Origin: CAZKUN01 sp964555935
GTDB lineage: Bacteria; Armatimonadota; Zipacnadia; Zipacnadales; VGFC01
Assembly (NCBI GenBank): GCA_964555935.1
Contig: CAZKUN010000036.1
Span: 1 to 51,896 of the forward strand
Reading direction: 5' to 3'
Length of the DNA stretch: 51,896 nucleotides
This document shows, one piece after another, positions 7,292 to 17,487 of this stretch. The first letter of the stretch is position 1; every line of letters starts with the position of its first letter. The notes below the pieces were generated by a model. That model saw only the letters and a program-made list of their open reading frames with translations, was not told the origin of the DNA and made no database searches. The position numbers and the translations under genes were made by a program.

Positions 7292-10038
7292 TCGAACACG
7301 CTGGGATCATCCGTTATCGCGATTAGGTCGACATAGACGGATTCGCGCGGGGCGAGCTTGAGGACATGCTCTCCGGCGGCCAAATCGAACGGCTGCAGGC
7401 AGGTCAGGCGTTGCTTGCTGTTGTGCGCCGCCATCGACCAGGCCCAGGAGTCGTCACTTCGGAGGGTTGCTTGGCCGAGTGGCCCGTCATCAATGCCGAA
7501 ATGGACAGAGTCGTGAGACCCGACTGGCTCATCCGACCTCACGCGCATGAGCACGACGTAGCTTCCGGCCTCGGGGATGGTGAACCCGTACTCAGCAGGT
7601 TCTCTTGATTCGGCCCCGGAGACGGCGGCGCACTCTTCCCCCGAGGCGGAGGCGTCAGCAGTGACCTCGTAAGCCAGCCCGCCCGAAGGCTCCTCAGCCT
7701 CGATGTAGTGCACGAACACGCCCTCGCGTGACGGTTTGGCCTCAGGCATGTACTCGGTTTCGGCGTAGACCGTAACTGGTCGCGAGTAGCCATTTGCCAG
7801 CCTGACCAGGAATACACCCCGGTAGATCCGCCTGGCTTTCATCCGGTCGGGGACAACGCTTACCGTGAACCGCGCTGTGTCGCCGGATGCCAGCGTGCCC
7901 GCGTCAGGAGTGACGGTGAACCAGTCGAATGCGTCGTTCTTCGCTATCTTGTAGGCGCTTGAAAAACCCTCGCCGCTGACGGTGGCGGTCACGGTCTGAC
8001 TCCGAGCCGCGTTGGTGTCTGCTGATGAGAACGTCAGTTGGTACCGATCGAGGTACACGGGGATCGGCCGTGCGGGAAGCACGAGGCCAGAGCCAAAGGG
8101 GATGGCCCCCATGTCAGCCTTGCCATCGACGGCAGGGGTGAAATTGTCGATCTCTGCACCGTGGCCAACCGCGCTCGACGCTTCGACCGGCGTGAAGAGC
8201 CCCGCCTCAGCGTCCACAAAGCCCGGCCCGCCGAGGATGCCGTGTGTCTCGCGGATCTCCTCCTCGGTCGAGAGCAGGTTGTAGTCACATTCGGACTGCG
8301 GGGACCGTTGCCGTCCGCGGATCGCGGTCGTGCCGGCGAAGATGTTGTTCTTCGCAACGATGCGCAGGTTCCCGGGGAGGCTGAGATCGCTGGAGTGCCC
8401 GGAGCAGGTATTGTTGAAGATGAATGACACGGCGCTCTTCCCATTGGAATGGGAGGAGGTCTTGATGGTCTGCCCTCCGATGCCGCGTTCATCCCCCATG
8501 TTGACCAGCAGGTTGCGGAAGACGTAGGAAGGGCTCGACATGCATCCCTGAATGCTCACCCCGCATAGGCATCCCTCGAACTTGTTGAGGAAGACCCTGA
8601 CATTCGTCTGGCCGCCATCGATCTCCAGAGCGTCGTCGTTGGCGAAGCACATCAGGTTTCCGTAGATGTCCGCGTCCCGGTTGAACCCGCCGTCTACATG
8701 GAAGTTGCCTGCTCCCTCAACCGCGTCGTTCCAACGATGGAGGTCGCTTCCGATAAAGTCGTTGTAACGCAGCACGGTGGACTGGGGCTTGTCAATGCCC
8801 ACCGCCTGAGGGCCGGCGGGATGGGAGCAGTACCACGAGTTGGCAGTGCTGACGGGGTCGTGGATGTAGCAGCGCTCCACCACCGTGCCGGTGCTCTTGC
8901 TGATGAGGATGGCGCTGTCCCAGTTGATCGCCGAGCCCTCCTTGGTGTAGAACTTGCCATCACGGTCGAAGCGCTGAGTGCCGATCCGGCCCCAGCCGGC
9001 GATGTCGCAGTTCACGATTCTGACGTGCTCGCACTTCTTGACGCTGATGGCGTCCTGAAGCCCGCCACGAAGTACCAGTCCCTCGAGGAGCACATAGCTC
9101 GCCTCGCGGAGTTCGATCAGCGGCCCCTCGCGGTCGTTGCGGAGCGCGAATCCCTGGCGGGCTGTATACCTGATCCAGCCCTCGGGCGTGCCGGATCCCG
9201 TGATGGTGAGATGCCCATTGAAGTTGTCTTCATCGAGGACGACGGTCTTCGCGATGGGAACGTCGCTGCTCCACGTCGCGAAGTCCGTCTGGGCCAGGAT
9301 CTCGCCGGCTCCGTCCGTGAGCTTCAGTTCGTACGACGTGTCCTCATCCAGGTCGACGACGCTGCCCCGGTACATGCTGTCTTCCTCGAAGTAGGCAGGC
9401 GGGAACGCCTTCAGCCAGTCGTCGCCCTTTCTTCGGTACAGCACGCGCAGCACATCGAGCTTCGGACTCGTGAAGTAGATCGAACAGGTATTGAAGAGGG
9501 GAACGACGTCAAACGGTGCCACGTCCAGCCTGATGTTGCCCCCTTGGTCCCGTTCCTCGATGAGCGTCTCTTCGCGTTCGGTGAGTTGCTCCGCAAGCTT
9601 GACGTACTCGTAGGTGATCTCTTCCTCATCGCCGATTGCGTACAGGCATATCTCTATGTCGCAAGACCCCTCCCAGCCATATTTCGCGCGCATATCGACC
9701 GCGTAGAGTCCAGGTCTGTCGATCTCGATGGCGGTCCTCTTGTCGTACGGGTCCTGCCGGATCAGTTTGACGGTTCCGCGGTCGGATGCTGACGTGACAT
9801 TCACGAGGAAGGAGGGGGTCTCGTCAACGTCCACCGTAATCACCTTGCTGGCAGTGGCCCAGTTTGGGGTCCCCTCTGCGTCCTGCAGATGCAAGCGCCC
9901 CGTTTCGACAGTGAGCTGGCCTGGGGTCGAGGGGAATAGCCCCCAGTCGCCCTGCGAGAAATCATCGATGACTTCCGCATGGGAGGGGGCGAGAGATAGC
10001 ACTAGAACTACGAACACGAAGCAGGGGGTAGTCTTCAT
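7288..10038 (-). CDS. Exported right-handed beta-helix protein with C-terminal CBM-like domain
   Basis: 916 aa from the ATG at 10038, preceded by GGAG and followed by a signal peptide (MKTTPCFVFVVLVLSLAPSHAE). Layout: beta-sandwich region (residues about 20-290); parallel beta-helix with repeated N/D-ended strands (about 310-600), typical of pectate-lyase-like polysaccharide lyases and glycosidases; an Ig-like linker (about 650-750); and a final domain from about 770 that begins with YIEAEE and ends with YVDLIAI, the signature of CBM6/CBM35-like sugar-binding modules. Last gene of the minus-strand run 14827 to 7288. Substrate not predictable from sequence. Confidence 0.8.
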   Translation of the reverse strand: MKTTPCFVFVVLVLSLAPSHAEVIDDFSQGDWGLFPSTPGQLTVETGRLHLQDAEGTPNWATASKVITVDVDETPSFLVNVTSASDRGTVKLIRQDPYDKRTAIEIDRPGLYAVDMRAKYGWEGSCDIEICLYAIGDEEEITYEYVKLAEQLTEREETLIEERDQGGNIRLDVAPFDVVPLFNTCSIYFTSPKLDVLRVLYRRKGDDWLKAFPPAYFEEDSMYRGSVVDLDEDTSYELKLTDGAGEILAQTDFATWSSDVPIAKTVVLDEDNFNGHLTITGSGTPEGWIRYTARQGFALRNDREGPLIELREASYVLLEGLVLRGGLQDAISVKKCEHVRIVNCDIAGWGRIGTQRFDRDGKFYTKEGSAINWDSAILISKSTGTVVERCYIHDPVSTANSWYCSHPAGPQAVGIDKPQSTVLRYNDFIGSDLHRWNDAVEGAGNFHVDGGFNRDADIYGNLMCFANDDALEIDGGQTNVRVFLNKFEGCLCGVSIQGCMSSPSYVFRNLLVNMGDERGIGGQTIKTSSHSNGKSAVSFIFNNTCSGHSSDLSLPGNLRIVAKNNIFAGTTAIRGRQRSPQSECDYNLLSTEEEIRETHGILGGPGFVDAEAGLFTPVEASSAVGHGAEIDNFTPAVDGKADMGAIPFGSGLVLPARPIPVYLDRYQLTFSSADTNAARSQTVTATVSGEGFSSAYKIAKNDAFDWFTVTPDAGTLASGDTARFTVSVVPDRMKARRIYRGVFLVRLANGYSRPVTVYAETEYMPEAKPSREGVFVHYIEAEEPSGGLAYEVTADASASGEECAAVSGAESREPAEYGFTIPEAGSYVVLMRVRSDEPVGSHDSVHFGIDDGPLGQATLRSDDSWAWSMAAHNSKQRLTCLQPFDLAAGEHVLKLAPRESVYVDLIAITDDPSVFD

Positions 10039-10081
10039 GACCTGTATCTCCAGACGGCGCTGGTATTGAGCCCGTGAATCG

Positions 10082-10270
10082 CTACTTACGAATGGTAAAG
10101 GGGCCGGCAGGCAGCGACACCTGCCCGGCTTCATCGACGTCGGCAACGGGCTTGTCGTTCGCTCCGCCCATGTATCCCCCGTTGCCACCGCAGCCGACTC
10201 TCGCAGCCTTCACCCTCCACGCAGAGGGCCGCTTCGGTCTGACCATCGGCGAGTATGTCCTGCCGCGACG
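10082..10270 (-). pseudogene. Possible C-terminal remnant in the spacer between two minus-strand genes
   Basis: The 259-bp spacer 10039-10297 holds a minus-strand frame open from after a TAA near 10268 to TAG at 10082-10084. It reads like a protein C-terminus (VGCGGNGGYMGG, then VSLPAGPFTIRK). No ribosome-binding site or convincing start was found, and the family is not recognised. It may be a remnant or simply an open frame in GC-rich DNA. Confidence 0.2.
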
Positions 10271-10297
10271 TTAGCTGCCATGGACGCGTCAGGCTGG

Positions 10298-11725
10298 TCA
10301 CCACAGCCGGACCCGCGCGTAGCCTATCGTGGTTGGTGCGTCCAGTCGCGGTCCGAGGAGATCCAGTACCATGGAGGGCGCTGATCCCCCGCGCCGCGTG
10401 GCGGCGAAGAAGCCCCTCATGGGGTGTTGCAGCGGCACTTTCACCGCCGGGCCAAGGCCGCCGTCAGGGAGCAGTTCCGCAATGCGGTTCTCAGAAAGCG
10501 CCTCCCCGGAATCGTCAGCGCCGCCGACGTAGTAGATGATGAAGGTCCTTCCATCGGGCGTGATCTGCACGCGCGGGTTGCCGAGCGCCCCTGGGATCTC
10601 GCCGGAGATGCCCTCACCACTCTCCAGCAGCACGTGCCGCGACTGAATCTCGCCGTTCAGGATAACGGCATGCTTCAGCGCGTACGTCCGCGTGATGTCC
10701 GGGAAGTGCTCGTCCCGCAGTTGCTTGTGGATCGGGTGTTCGTACCACACGATATGGACCGCGGCCTCCGCATCGATCCACATGTCTCCCGGGAAGAGCC
10801 AGCCCCCATCGGCGAAGGTATTGGCGACCTCGAGCCATGGCTCAAACGGCTCGTCCATGATGTCTGGCGTCCACGTATAGTAGAGTCTCCGCCAGCGAGA
10901 CCCCCATTTCCCTCGGCCCATCAACTCCGGCGTATCTACGCGATCCCAATGGTCGTACGCGGCGGCGCCGCAGAAATGCGCGGCTCGGTCGCTGAGCACG
11001 ACGTTCGGGTAGTTGCAGCGGGCATGGCTGCCGCCGTACGGCTCAACCTCGCCCTGCGCGATGGTCGGCCAGGCCAGTTTCCCAGTGGCCGCCCACTGCC
11101 CGTCGCGGTCGCGGAAGACCCATTCCGAATGGCTCAGGCCGACGTTCTGGAACAGGATAAGCTCGCCTCTTGGGCCATCGGCGGCGAGGGTGCGGTAGGA
11201 GTGCTCCGAGAACGCGGGATCGCCGTCCCAGGCGGGTAGTAACGTATCGTAGGCGGCCTCCGGATCGCCGGCATCAAATCGCAGTATCTCAGGCCGCGCC
11301 GGGCCCCCGCCCTCCCCGTCGGGATCAGTCACCAGTGTCGGGTTCGCGGAAAGGAACAGACGGCCGTCGGGGAAGCCGACGATCGGGCACGGCTCGCGAG
11401 TGCGTCCCGTCTCGTCCACATGCTCGAGCTTCCAGCCGTCAGGCTCGCGGCGCATGAGCATCCAGCGCACGTTGTTGAGCGGCTTCGCCTGTATGAGGGT
11501 CTCCAGCCCGCTCGCGAACACCTCGTCGCCAATGCGAACCAGGCAGGTGGACCCCCAGCACCACATTGGGTCGGCGCCGTTGTCGGCCGGCTTGTATGAG
11601 TACACCTCCTCCTCCGTCTCGACAGACGGCTTGAGAGCAGGCGCAGCCTCCACTTGCGGCACCTCCTGACCGGACAGACGGAGTGATAGGCAGATCGTCG
11701 CCACGAGCACGGCGGGGAAGCGCAT
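10298..11725 (-). CDS. Exported sialidase-fold (BNR-like) beta-propeller protein
   Basis: 475 aa from the ATG at 11725, preferred over an ATG six codons upstream (11743) because GGGAG lies just before it; a signal peptide follows, with cleavage near LSGQE. The sequence consists of repeated beta-strand units with W-rich turns (WTPDIMDEP, FPGDMWID, HIVWYEHP), as in planctomycete-type BNR/sialidase-like propellers. The classical S-x-D-x-G-x-x-W Asp-box is weak, so the fold is inferred and the activity unknown. It lies 54 nt downstream of the 1015-aa DUF4091-type gene and is probably cotranscribed with it. Confidence 0.6.
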   Translation of the reverse strand: MRFPAVLVATICLSLRLSGQEVPQVEAAPALKPSVETEEEVYSYKPADNGADPMWCWGSTCLVRIGDEVFASGLETLIQAKPLNNVRWMLMRREPDGWKLEHVDETGRTREPCPIVGFPDGRLFLSANPTLVTDPDGEGGGPARPEILRFDAGDPEAAYDTLLPAWDGDPAFSEHSYRTLAADGPRGELILFQNVGLSHSEWVFRDRDGQWAATGKLAWPTIAQGEVEPYGGSHARCNYPNVVLSDRAAHFCGAAAYDHWDRVDTPELMGRGKWGSRWRRLYYTWTPDIMDEPFEPWLEVANTFADGGWLFPGDMWIDAEAAVHIVWYEHPIHKQLRDEHFPDITRTYALKHAVILNGEIQSRHVLLESGEGISGEIPGALGNPRVQITPDGRTFIIYYVGGADDSGEALSENRIAELLPDGGLGPAVKVPLQHPMRGFFAATRRGGSAPSMVLDLLGPRLDAPTTIGYARVRLW

Positions 11726-11779
11726 CTGGGTCTCCCGATTCATGGGGCGGATGCGGCCTGTGCGAGCGACAGAGCCGAC

Positions 11780-14700
11780 CTACTGGCTCATGCTCGCGCC
11801 GACCTCAAGCGCAAGACGGATTACCTCTTGCCGGGCGCGGTTGGCATCGCCGTTGGTGAACTGACCATGCGTGCACAGCCATGGCATTTCGTCGAGCAAC
11901 TTGGTCAGCGCCGTCTGAGCCTTCGTGGCGGCTGCGACGGCTCGGGGCGCGTCTGACGCCTTCGCCTCATCGATGAGCGCTTGGAGCGTGTAGAGATACC
12001 TGTAGTCGTCGATGCCCTCGCGGATGCCTTCCCACTGAAGTGTCGGCACGAGGGCCTTGCCGTCGGGGGTGGGATACGCGATGCAGGCGTCTTTCGCTTC
12101 TCCCTGCGAGGCGCCGTCGAAGTCATCGTATGGGTCGTCCTTGGGTCGAAGGAACGTCCAGCTCCACGCCCCGGTCGCGCCCGTGCGCCACAGGTGGAAG
12201 CCCGTCATGAAGCGATTGGCAATGACATTGCCGTCCTGGATGAAGCCGCCGTTGGTATAGCATCCGCTCCCATACCACCAGAAGTGGTCGCCCGCGGCCA
12301 GCGTCTCCTCCCGCAGTTCGGCCGTGGACTCGGGCGTCCTCATGTGCCCGAACGCGATGTTGTTGTAGCAGCGGAAGTCCAGGTACGGGTCGAGGTAGTT
12401 CCTCACGAAGTCCCGGTAGCACGTGTTGAAGGTCTCGAAGCCGGCATCCTTCGCCAGCTTCAGCGTTTCGACCACGGCCTCTCCCTTGTTGCCTCCGGAG
12501 GGTTCATCCACCGAATGAAGGCAGTGCGGGGGCCATTGGTTCTCGATGCTCTCCTCGTGCAGAAGCGCGAGCATCTGCCGATAGGCATCGATGAACTCGG
12601 GAGTGCGCTCGTCGGCCTGAGCGCCGATGAGCTGCTTCACGAATGGCTCGCCGCCCTGAACGGAGATGACCATGGGGCCGCCCAGTCCCACTTTGCGGTA
12701 CAGGTCCATGTGCTCGCGGAACCTCGTGAAGTCCGCGGCGACCTTCCCCTCGGCGTAGGAGAAGTCAACGTACGTGAGCGGATAGAGCATGAGAGCGTTG
12801 ATGCCGTGCTCCCGGAAGTCGATCATCTCGCGCTCGATCTGTTTCGCCGAGAAGCTCTTCCAACGCGCGGTGTCGGGGTAGAGGCCAAAGACGATTCCCG
12901 GCGGCTCGCGCAAGGTGAAGGGGAGAACCTCGACGTTGAGGCTGAGAGCCTCGCTGACGCGTCCCTTGGCCCTCAGCCGAACCGTGGTCCCGTACTCGCC
13001 GGACGGGCAGTCGTCGGGCACCCGGACGATCATGTAGAACTGCTGGGGCTCGCCTTGCTCTAGGTCGACTGTCTTGCGGCGCTCGAGCAACTCCGGCACC
13101 ACGTGGAAGGTCGTCGAGTTCCAGTTCGTTCGCTGTGGCCAGCATCGCGCCACCCGCACGTCGACGGCGCTCGCGGAGATCGTGGCCCCATCTGGGCCCG
13201 CTAGGTCAGAGAGCACCAGCCGGGCCTTTGGAAGATCGCGTAGCGGATAGACGGCGAAACTGGCGGGCTCAAACTCAGATGGGGCTGCTGCGACGCGCAA
13301 CTCAGAGACGATTTCCCCCGGCTTGGGCCGGCTGGTCGGACGGATGTCGCCCGGTTCGCTGCGCGTAAACACCTGGTACCCGCGCTCCTCGTCTGCCTTG
13401 GTCGGGGCCGGCGGGCTACGCTCTTCGACGTGCTTCAGCTCCTGAAACAGCGCGCCATACGCGGTCGCGATCTCTCGGTTCAGCGTGGCAATGGCCTGGT
13501 CATCTCGGCCCAGCAGCCGCGCGGCGACGATGCACATCGTCAGCCCCTTGCCGGCCACGCGCGCCACGACTTCGCCCGTGGCCAGTGGCGTGTGAACCTG
13601 GTCGTGGATCGGCTCGGGCTTCCCGTCCGCGAAGACCTGGAGGTGTAGCTTCATGCCCGCCAGCGCGGCGGGCCCCGCGTTCAGGCGCACGCCGACCTCG
13701 GCCTGTTGTCCTGACTCGCGCGCGAAGACCGACGCGAGCGGCTCCACCGCGCTCGCGGCATCGTCGGCAAACGACGGAGCAACGTCGCCCGCCAGGAAGA
13801 AGCGCCGGTATTCAAGGACCGGCTCGTCCTCTCGATTTACGAGGCGGGCGGCAAGCGTGCAGACCCTGAGTTCCGGGCCGGTCACGCGCGCCACGATCTC
13901 GCCGGGGCCCGGCGAAGTGTGGGTCTGCTCATACAGTGGCTCGGGGTTGCCGACTTCGGATACTTGCAGGCGCGCCTTCATGCCCGCCAACGCCGCCGCA
14001 CCCGCGTTCAGTCGGACGCCGACCTGCGTCTCGTTTTCCGCTCTGCGCGCGAAGAGGGAGATGAGAGGCACCGCGAGACGAGCGGGATGGTCGGCGACGA
14101 ATGGTACCACGTCGCCCGACAGAGAGATGCCGCAGTCCTCGATGATGAACTCCGGCGTCTTGCTCAGCACGACCGACCACGCCCTGCCGTCCTGCCCTTC
14201 CGCGACATCGACGCCGATGCTGCACGTTGACTCCGGCTTGCCGATCGTGGTCTCCCGCGCGACCTGCTCGTCGCCCGGTCCCAAGACAGTCGCCACAACG
14301 TGCTCCGCGGGCCCCGACCCGCTGACGTGAACCGTGAAATGCCTCGCATCCGGCGGCACGAAGAAGTAGAGACGCCGCGTGTAGTAGACGAGAGACAGCG
14401 GAGCGCCCTGGGAGGCCTGAGCGCACGTGTACTTCACGGCGCTGGACACGGTGCACGAGTTGTTGCGCGTGTCGATCTCCAGGCGATGGATGCCGGCCGA
14501 CGGCCTGTCAACACGCACCTCTGTCTCGCCGCCCCTCGCGAGTTCGCCCTCCGCCAGCGCCTCGCCGCCCGGTCCGGACAGCGTGTAGGTAACGATATCG
14601 CGATAGCTCCCCACGCCCACATTCCGGAGGGTGGCAACCAGCGGCTCGCCTCCGACCGAGTACATCAGGAGGGTGTTCTTCCCTCGGAGAATCGTCTCGC

Positions 14701-14827
14701 GGCCTTCGAGCGGGACCCGCACGTCACCCGCGACGGGGGACACGTAGCCGCCCTCCAGTAAGATACTGGGGGCCGCGTCAGCGAAGAGAGCCAGGGACAA
14801 TGCAGCGCAAGTCATCACCGTTCTCAC
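11780..14827 (-). CDS. Exported DUF4091/GH123-like glycosidase with an internal tandem duplication
   Basis: 1015 aa with a signal peptide (cleavage near ADAAPS). The N-terminal 235 residues are beta-rich. Residues about 237-345 and 346-453 are two copies of a 109-residue beta domain; for example VGVRLNAG recurs at 269 and 378, and LQV..G.PEP at 287 and 396. Residues about 500-640 form a sandwich domain, and about 645-960 a TIM-barrel of DUF4091/GH123 type, with the DEP motif (residues 774-776) in the position of the acidic catalytic pair of that clan. The C-terminal helices include the REGIDDYRYL motif seen in all three DUF4091-like proteins here. First gene of the minus-strand run; divergent from the GH38-like gene. 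Confidence 0.8.
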   Translation of the reverse strand: MRTVMTCAALSLALFADAAPSILLEGGYVSPVAGDVRVPLEGRETILRGKNTLLMYSVGGEPLVATLRNVGVGSYRDIVTYTLSGPGGEALAEGELARGGETEVRVDRPSAGIHRLEIDTRNNSCTVSSAVKYTCAQASQGAPLSLVYYTRRLYFFVPPDARHFTVHVSGSGPAEHVVATVLGPGDEQVARETTIGKPESTCSIGVDVAEGQDGRAWSVVLSKTPEFIIEDCGISLSGDVVPFVADHPARLAVPLISLFARRAENETQVGVRLNAGAAALAGMKARLQVSEVGNPEPLYEQTHTSPGPGEIVARVTGPELRVCTLAARLVNREDEPVLEYRRFFLAGDVAPSFADDAASAVEPLASVFARESGQQAEVGVRLNAGPAALAGMKLHLQVFADGKPEPIHDQVHTPLATGEVVARVAGKGLTMCIVAARLLGRDDQAIATLNREIATAYGALFQELKHVEERSPPAPTKADEERGYQVFTRSEPGDIRPTSRPKPGEIVSELRVAAAPSEFEPASFAVYPLRDLPKARLVLSDLAGPDGATISASAVDVRVARCWPQRTNWNSTTFHVVPELLERRKTVDLEQGEPQQFYMIVRVPDDCPSGEYGTTVRLRAKGRVSEALSLNVEVLPFTLREPPGIVFGLYPDTARWKSFSAKQIEREMIDFREHGINALMLYPLTYVDFSYAEGKVAADFTRFREHMDLYRKVGLGGPMVISVQGGEPFVKQLIGAQADERTPEFIDAYRQMLALLHEESIENQWPPHCLHSVDEPSGGNKGEAVVETLKLAKDAGFETFNTCYRDFVRNYLDPYLDFRCYNNIAFGHMRTPESTAELREETLAAGDHFWWYGSGCYTNGGFIQDGNVIANRFMTGFHLWRTGATGAWSWTFLRPKDDPYDDFDGASQGEAKDACIAYPTPDGKALVPTLQWEGIREGIDDYRYLYTLQALIDEAKASDAPRAVAAATKAQTALTKLLDEMPWLCTHGQFTNGDANRARQEVIRLALEVGASMSQ

Positions 14828-15175
14828 GAGTCACTCCTTCCGGGATTACCCATACCAGACTGGCCGCGTCTGATGACACTTCATCAGCGGCCCCGCAGAA
14901 CCCTGTTCCGAGCTGTGTTCAGTAGCCTCTGCAGATAGGTTGGTGTCGGGTGCCCCCCTTGAACTGTTGCCGTTGGTTCTGCCGCGTCCCCAGGGCCCCG
15001 GGGGATGCGGCACGGACCGCGACGATAGCAACTCAGCTCGGTGATGCGGGAGTTCAGCTTGGTCGCGGGAACTACGTGACGCGACGTCGGTCGGCGGGAG
15101 GTCGGTTGGGGCATGCCTGGCCAACATGCCTGCAGGACGGTTCGCAACCTCGGCCCGCGCAGAGGGAGACAGCAC
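14828..15175. promoter_or_regulatory. Divergent intergenic region with one hairpin
   Basis: 348 bp between two divergent genes, so it must hold promoters for both; no convincing -35/-10 pair was recognised. Arms 14981-14991 (GCCGCGTCCCC) and 15001-15011 (GGGGATGCGGC) pair over 11 bp with one G-U and a 9-nt loop. No gene is supported here. Confidence 0.4.
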
Positions 15176-17464
15176 GTGGCTATCGACGAGATCCACATTC
15201 TGCACCACACCCATGTGGACATCGGGTATACGGACCTGCAGCCCGTGCTCTACGAGAAGCACGTCGAGTATATCGGCCGGGCACTCGACTGCTGCCGGGC
15301 GACCGATGACTACCCCGACGACTCGCAGTTCCGTTGGATCAACGAGATCAGTTGGCCGGTAACGCTGTTCCTCCAGCAGTGTCCCGACCGCGCGGAGGAG
15401 CTTGCGACTCGGATGCGCGAGGGTCGCATGGAGCTTTGCGGGCTGTATCTGGATCCGACGGAACTCTACGACCAGCGCAGCTTCCGAGAGTCATTGCGCC
15501 CGGCGCTGGAGTTGGCCCAGCACCACGACCTGGATATCACCACAGCGATGACCATCGATATCCCCGGCCAGGGGTGGGGTCTGGTGGACGTGCTCGCGGA
15601 TCACGGTATCCGCTACTTGAGCGTCGCGCCGAACTCCATGGTCAGCAGGCCGCTCCAGGTGGAGCGGCCGTTTTATTGGGTCGGCCCCGGCGGCGGCCGC
15701 GTCCTGGTGTGGATGACCGACTGGCGGAAGGGCTGGTATGGGGAGGGCCACGTACTGGGCTTCACGCACGGCTTCGAGGCGATGCGGAGCTCGGTGATGG
15801 AGTACGTGGACCTGTTGGCCGGCGAGGGTTACCAATGGCGGGCACTGGCGTTGCACATGGCCGCCGACAACTACCCGCCGCTCCCGGAACTGTCGGACCT
15901 GGTCCGGTCGTGGAATGAGAGCCCTGGCGCGCCGCGGATGCGGATCTCCACGAACCGCGAGTTCTTTGACCGGATGGTCGAGCTGCACGACGAGAGCTTC
16001 CCAGTCTACCGCGCCGCGTGGCCGGACTGGTGGTCTGAGGGTCTCGGGTCAGCCGCCTACGAGACGGGTCTATCTCGCGAGACCCACTGCCGGTTGCAGC
16101 GCATCGAGGGGTTGCAGAAAGCCACGGGTCGCCACGAGGATCTCTGGCCGATCTTCGATGACCTGATGCTCTTCGACGAGCACACGTGGGGCGCCCAGAG
16201 CATGGCGTTGCGACCGCACTCATTCGACAGCCGCGCGAGTTGGACACTCAAGTCTCAACACATCTACCGGGCCTGCCATGCGGCTCGCAGACTAGAAGCA
16301 GAGCTGGCGGCGGGAAGCGCTCGCCGCGATGCAGGCACCGAGGACTTCCGAGATGCCACCGTCCGCGAAGCTGAACCCGGCGCGCAACGCGTCACGCTGA
16401 CGAACCCGCTCGACGACGACTACATCGGCCCCGTGGCCCTGCCGTCGGTCGCGTCCGATGCAGCAAGCTTGCGATTCTCGGATGGGCGCGTAGTGCCGTT
16501 GCAGAGATCGGCCGCCACCGACCTCGCGGAGGCAGCGGCTTGGGCCGTCGTGGATCTGCCGGCGGGAGCCGTGGCGTCCGCCACAACCAGCCAAGACGAT
16601 GTCGATCCGGGATCTGCGCCGGTTGCTGATAGCCTGAAGCTCAGCAATGAGTTCTACCAGATTGAGTTCGATCCGAGCGGTCGCGTGGTGGCGATCACCG
16701 ACCTTGAGACTGGCAGGGAGCTTCTCGACGCGAGCGCGCCGTGGGGCTTTGGGGAGACAGTCCACGAGCACATCGTGGGGCAGCAAGACCGGGAGGCGGT
16801 CTGGGAGCGAGGCGGGACTGAGATTCCCTACGGCACGCGTCGCACTGACGCGCCCTTCCGCCGCGAAGGATCGCTGGCGCAGGCTGAGTTCGCGGGCGCG
16901 CAGGCGGGGCCGGTGTTCGCCTCGGTGACGTGGCGCAGCAGCCTGCCGCACGTCCGGCGCGTGGAGACTGAACTGCGACTGTGGCGCGGTCTGAAGCGCA
17001 TCGACGTCGAAGTGCGGCTCGATAAGCAACCGTGCGAGACTTACGAGAGTCTGTATGTCGCTTTCCCGTTCGAACTCGACTCGCCCCGCGCCTTCATTCA
17101 TAGCTGTGGAGCAACCTTCGAGGCGGACAAGGAACAGCTCCCCGGCTCATGTCGCGACTTCTACCATGTGGAGCATTTCGCGGGCTTTGAGGGCGACCAG
17201 GGCTGGGCCCTGCTGTGCCCCACGGAAGCGCCGCTGGTGCAACTCGGCGACATCACCTTCGGACGCTGGGCCGACGAGCTACCCCTCGCCGGGGCGCGTT
17301 TCTACTCCTGGCTGACGAACAACTTCTGGTACACTAACTTCCCCGGCTACCAGATGGGTCACCTGCGCTTTCGGTTCACGTTGACGACCGGTAGCGGCGC
17401 GCTGGAGCCGGAGGTCGCGGAGCGCATCGGGCGCCAAGCCCGCGTCGGGATCGTCGTAGCCTGA
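15176..17464 (+). CDS. GH38-like (DUF5054-type) alpha-mannosidase family protein, cytoplasmic
   Basis: 762 aa from the GTG at 15176, chosen because GGGAG (15164-15168) lies 7 nt upstream and the protein then begins right at the first catalytic strand. GH38 enzymes use a zinc held by HxD, an Asp nucleophile and a distal His. Here I see H13-x-D15 (HTHVD), D128 (TIDIPGQGW) and H336 (FDEHTWG). The C-terminal half is the beta-sandwich of GH38 (EFYQIEFDPSG to the end). No signal peptide, so it would act on imported oligosaccharides. The exported DUF4091 gene follows after 23 nt. The exact glycosidic bond is not predictable. Confidence 0.85.
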   Translation: MAIDEIHILHHTHVDIGYTDLQPVLYEKHVEYIGRALDCCRATDDYPDDSQFRWINEISWPVTLFLQQCPDRAEELATRMREGRMELCGLYLDPTELYDQRSFRESLRPALELAQHHDLDITTAMTIDIPGQGWGLVDVLADHGIRYLSVAPNSMVSRPLQVERPFYWVGPGGGRVLVWMTDWRKGWYGEGHVLGFTHGFEAMRSSVMEYVDLLAGEGYQWRALALHMAADNYPPLPELSDLVRSWNESPGAPRMRISTNREFFDRMVELHDESFPVYRAAWPDWWSEGLGSAAYETGLSRETHCRLQRIEGLQKATGRHEDLWPIFDDLMLFDEHTWGAQSMALRPHSFDSRASWTLKSQHIYRACHAARRLEAELAAGSARRDAGTEDFRDATVREAEPGAQRVTLTNPLDDDYIGPVALPSVASDAASLRFSDGRVVPLQRSAATDLAEAAAWAVVDLPAGAVASATTSQDDVDPGSAPVADSLKLSNEFYQIEFDPSGRVVAITDLETGRELLDASAPWGFGETVHEHIVGQQDREAVWERGGTEIPYGTRRTDAPFRREGSLAQAEFAGAQAGPVFASVTWRSSLPHVRRVETELRLWRGLKRIDVEVRLDKQPCETYESLYVAFPFELDSPRAFIHSCGATFEADKEQLPGSCRDFYHVEHFAGFEGDQGWALLCPTEAPLVQLGDITFGRWADELPLAGARFYSWLTNNFWYTNFPGYQMGHLRFRFTLTTGSGALEPEVAERIGRQARVGIVVA

Positions 17465-17487
17465 TCCGCTACCTGGAGGCCAAGCTG

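Noticed and set aside
8698..13063. Frames of 364 and 360 codons on + (8698-9792, 11981-13063)
   Set aside because: Lie opposite conserved minus-strand genes and show the codon-shadow composition expected there.
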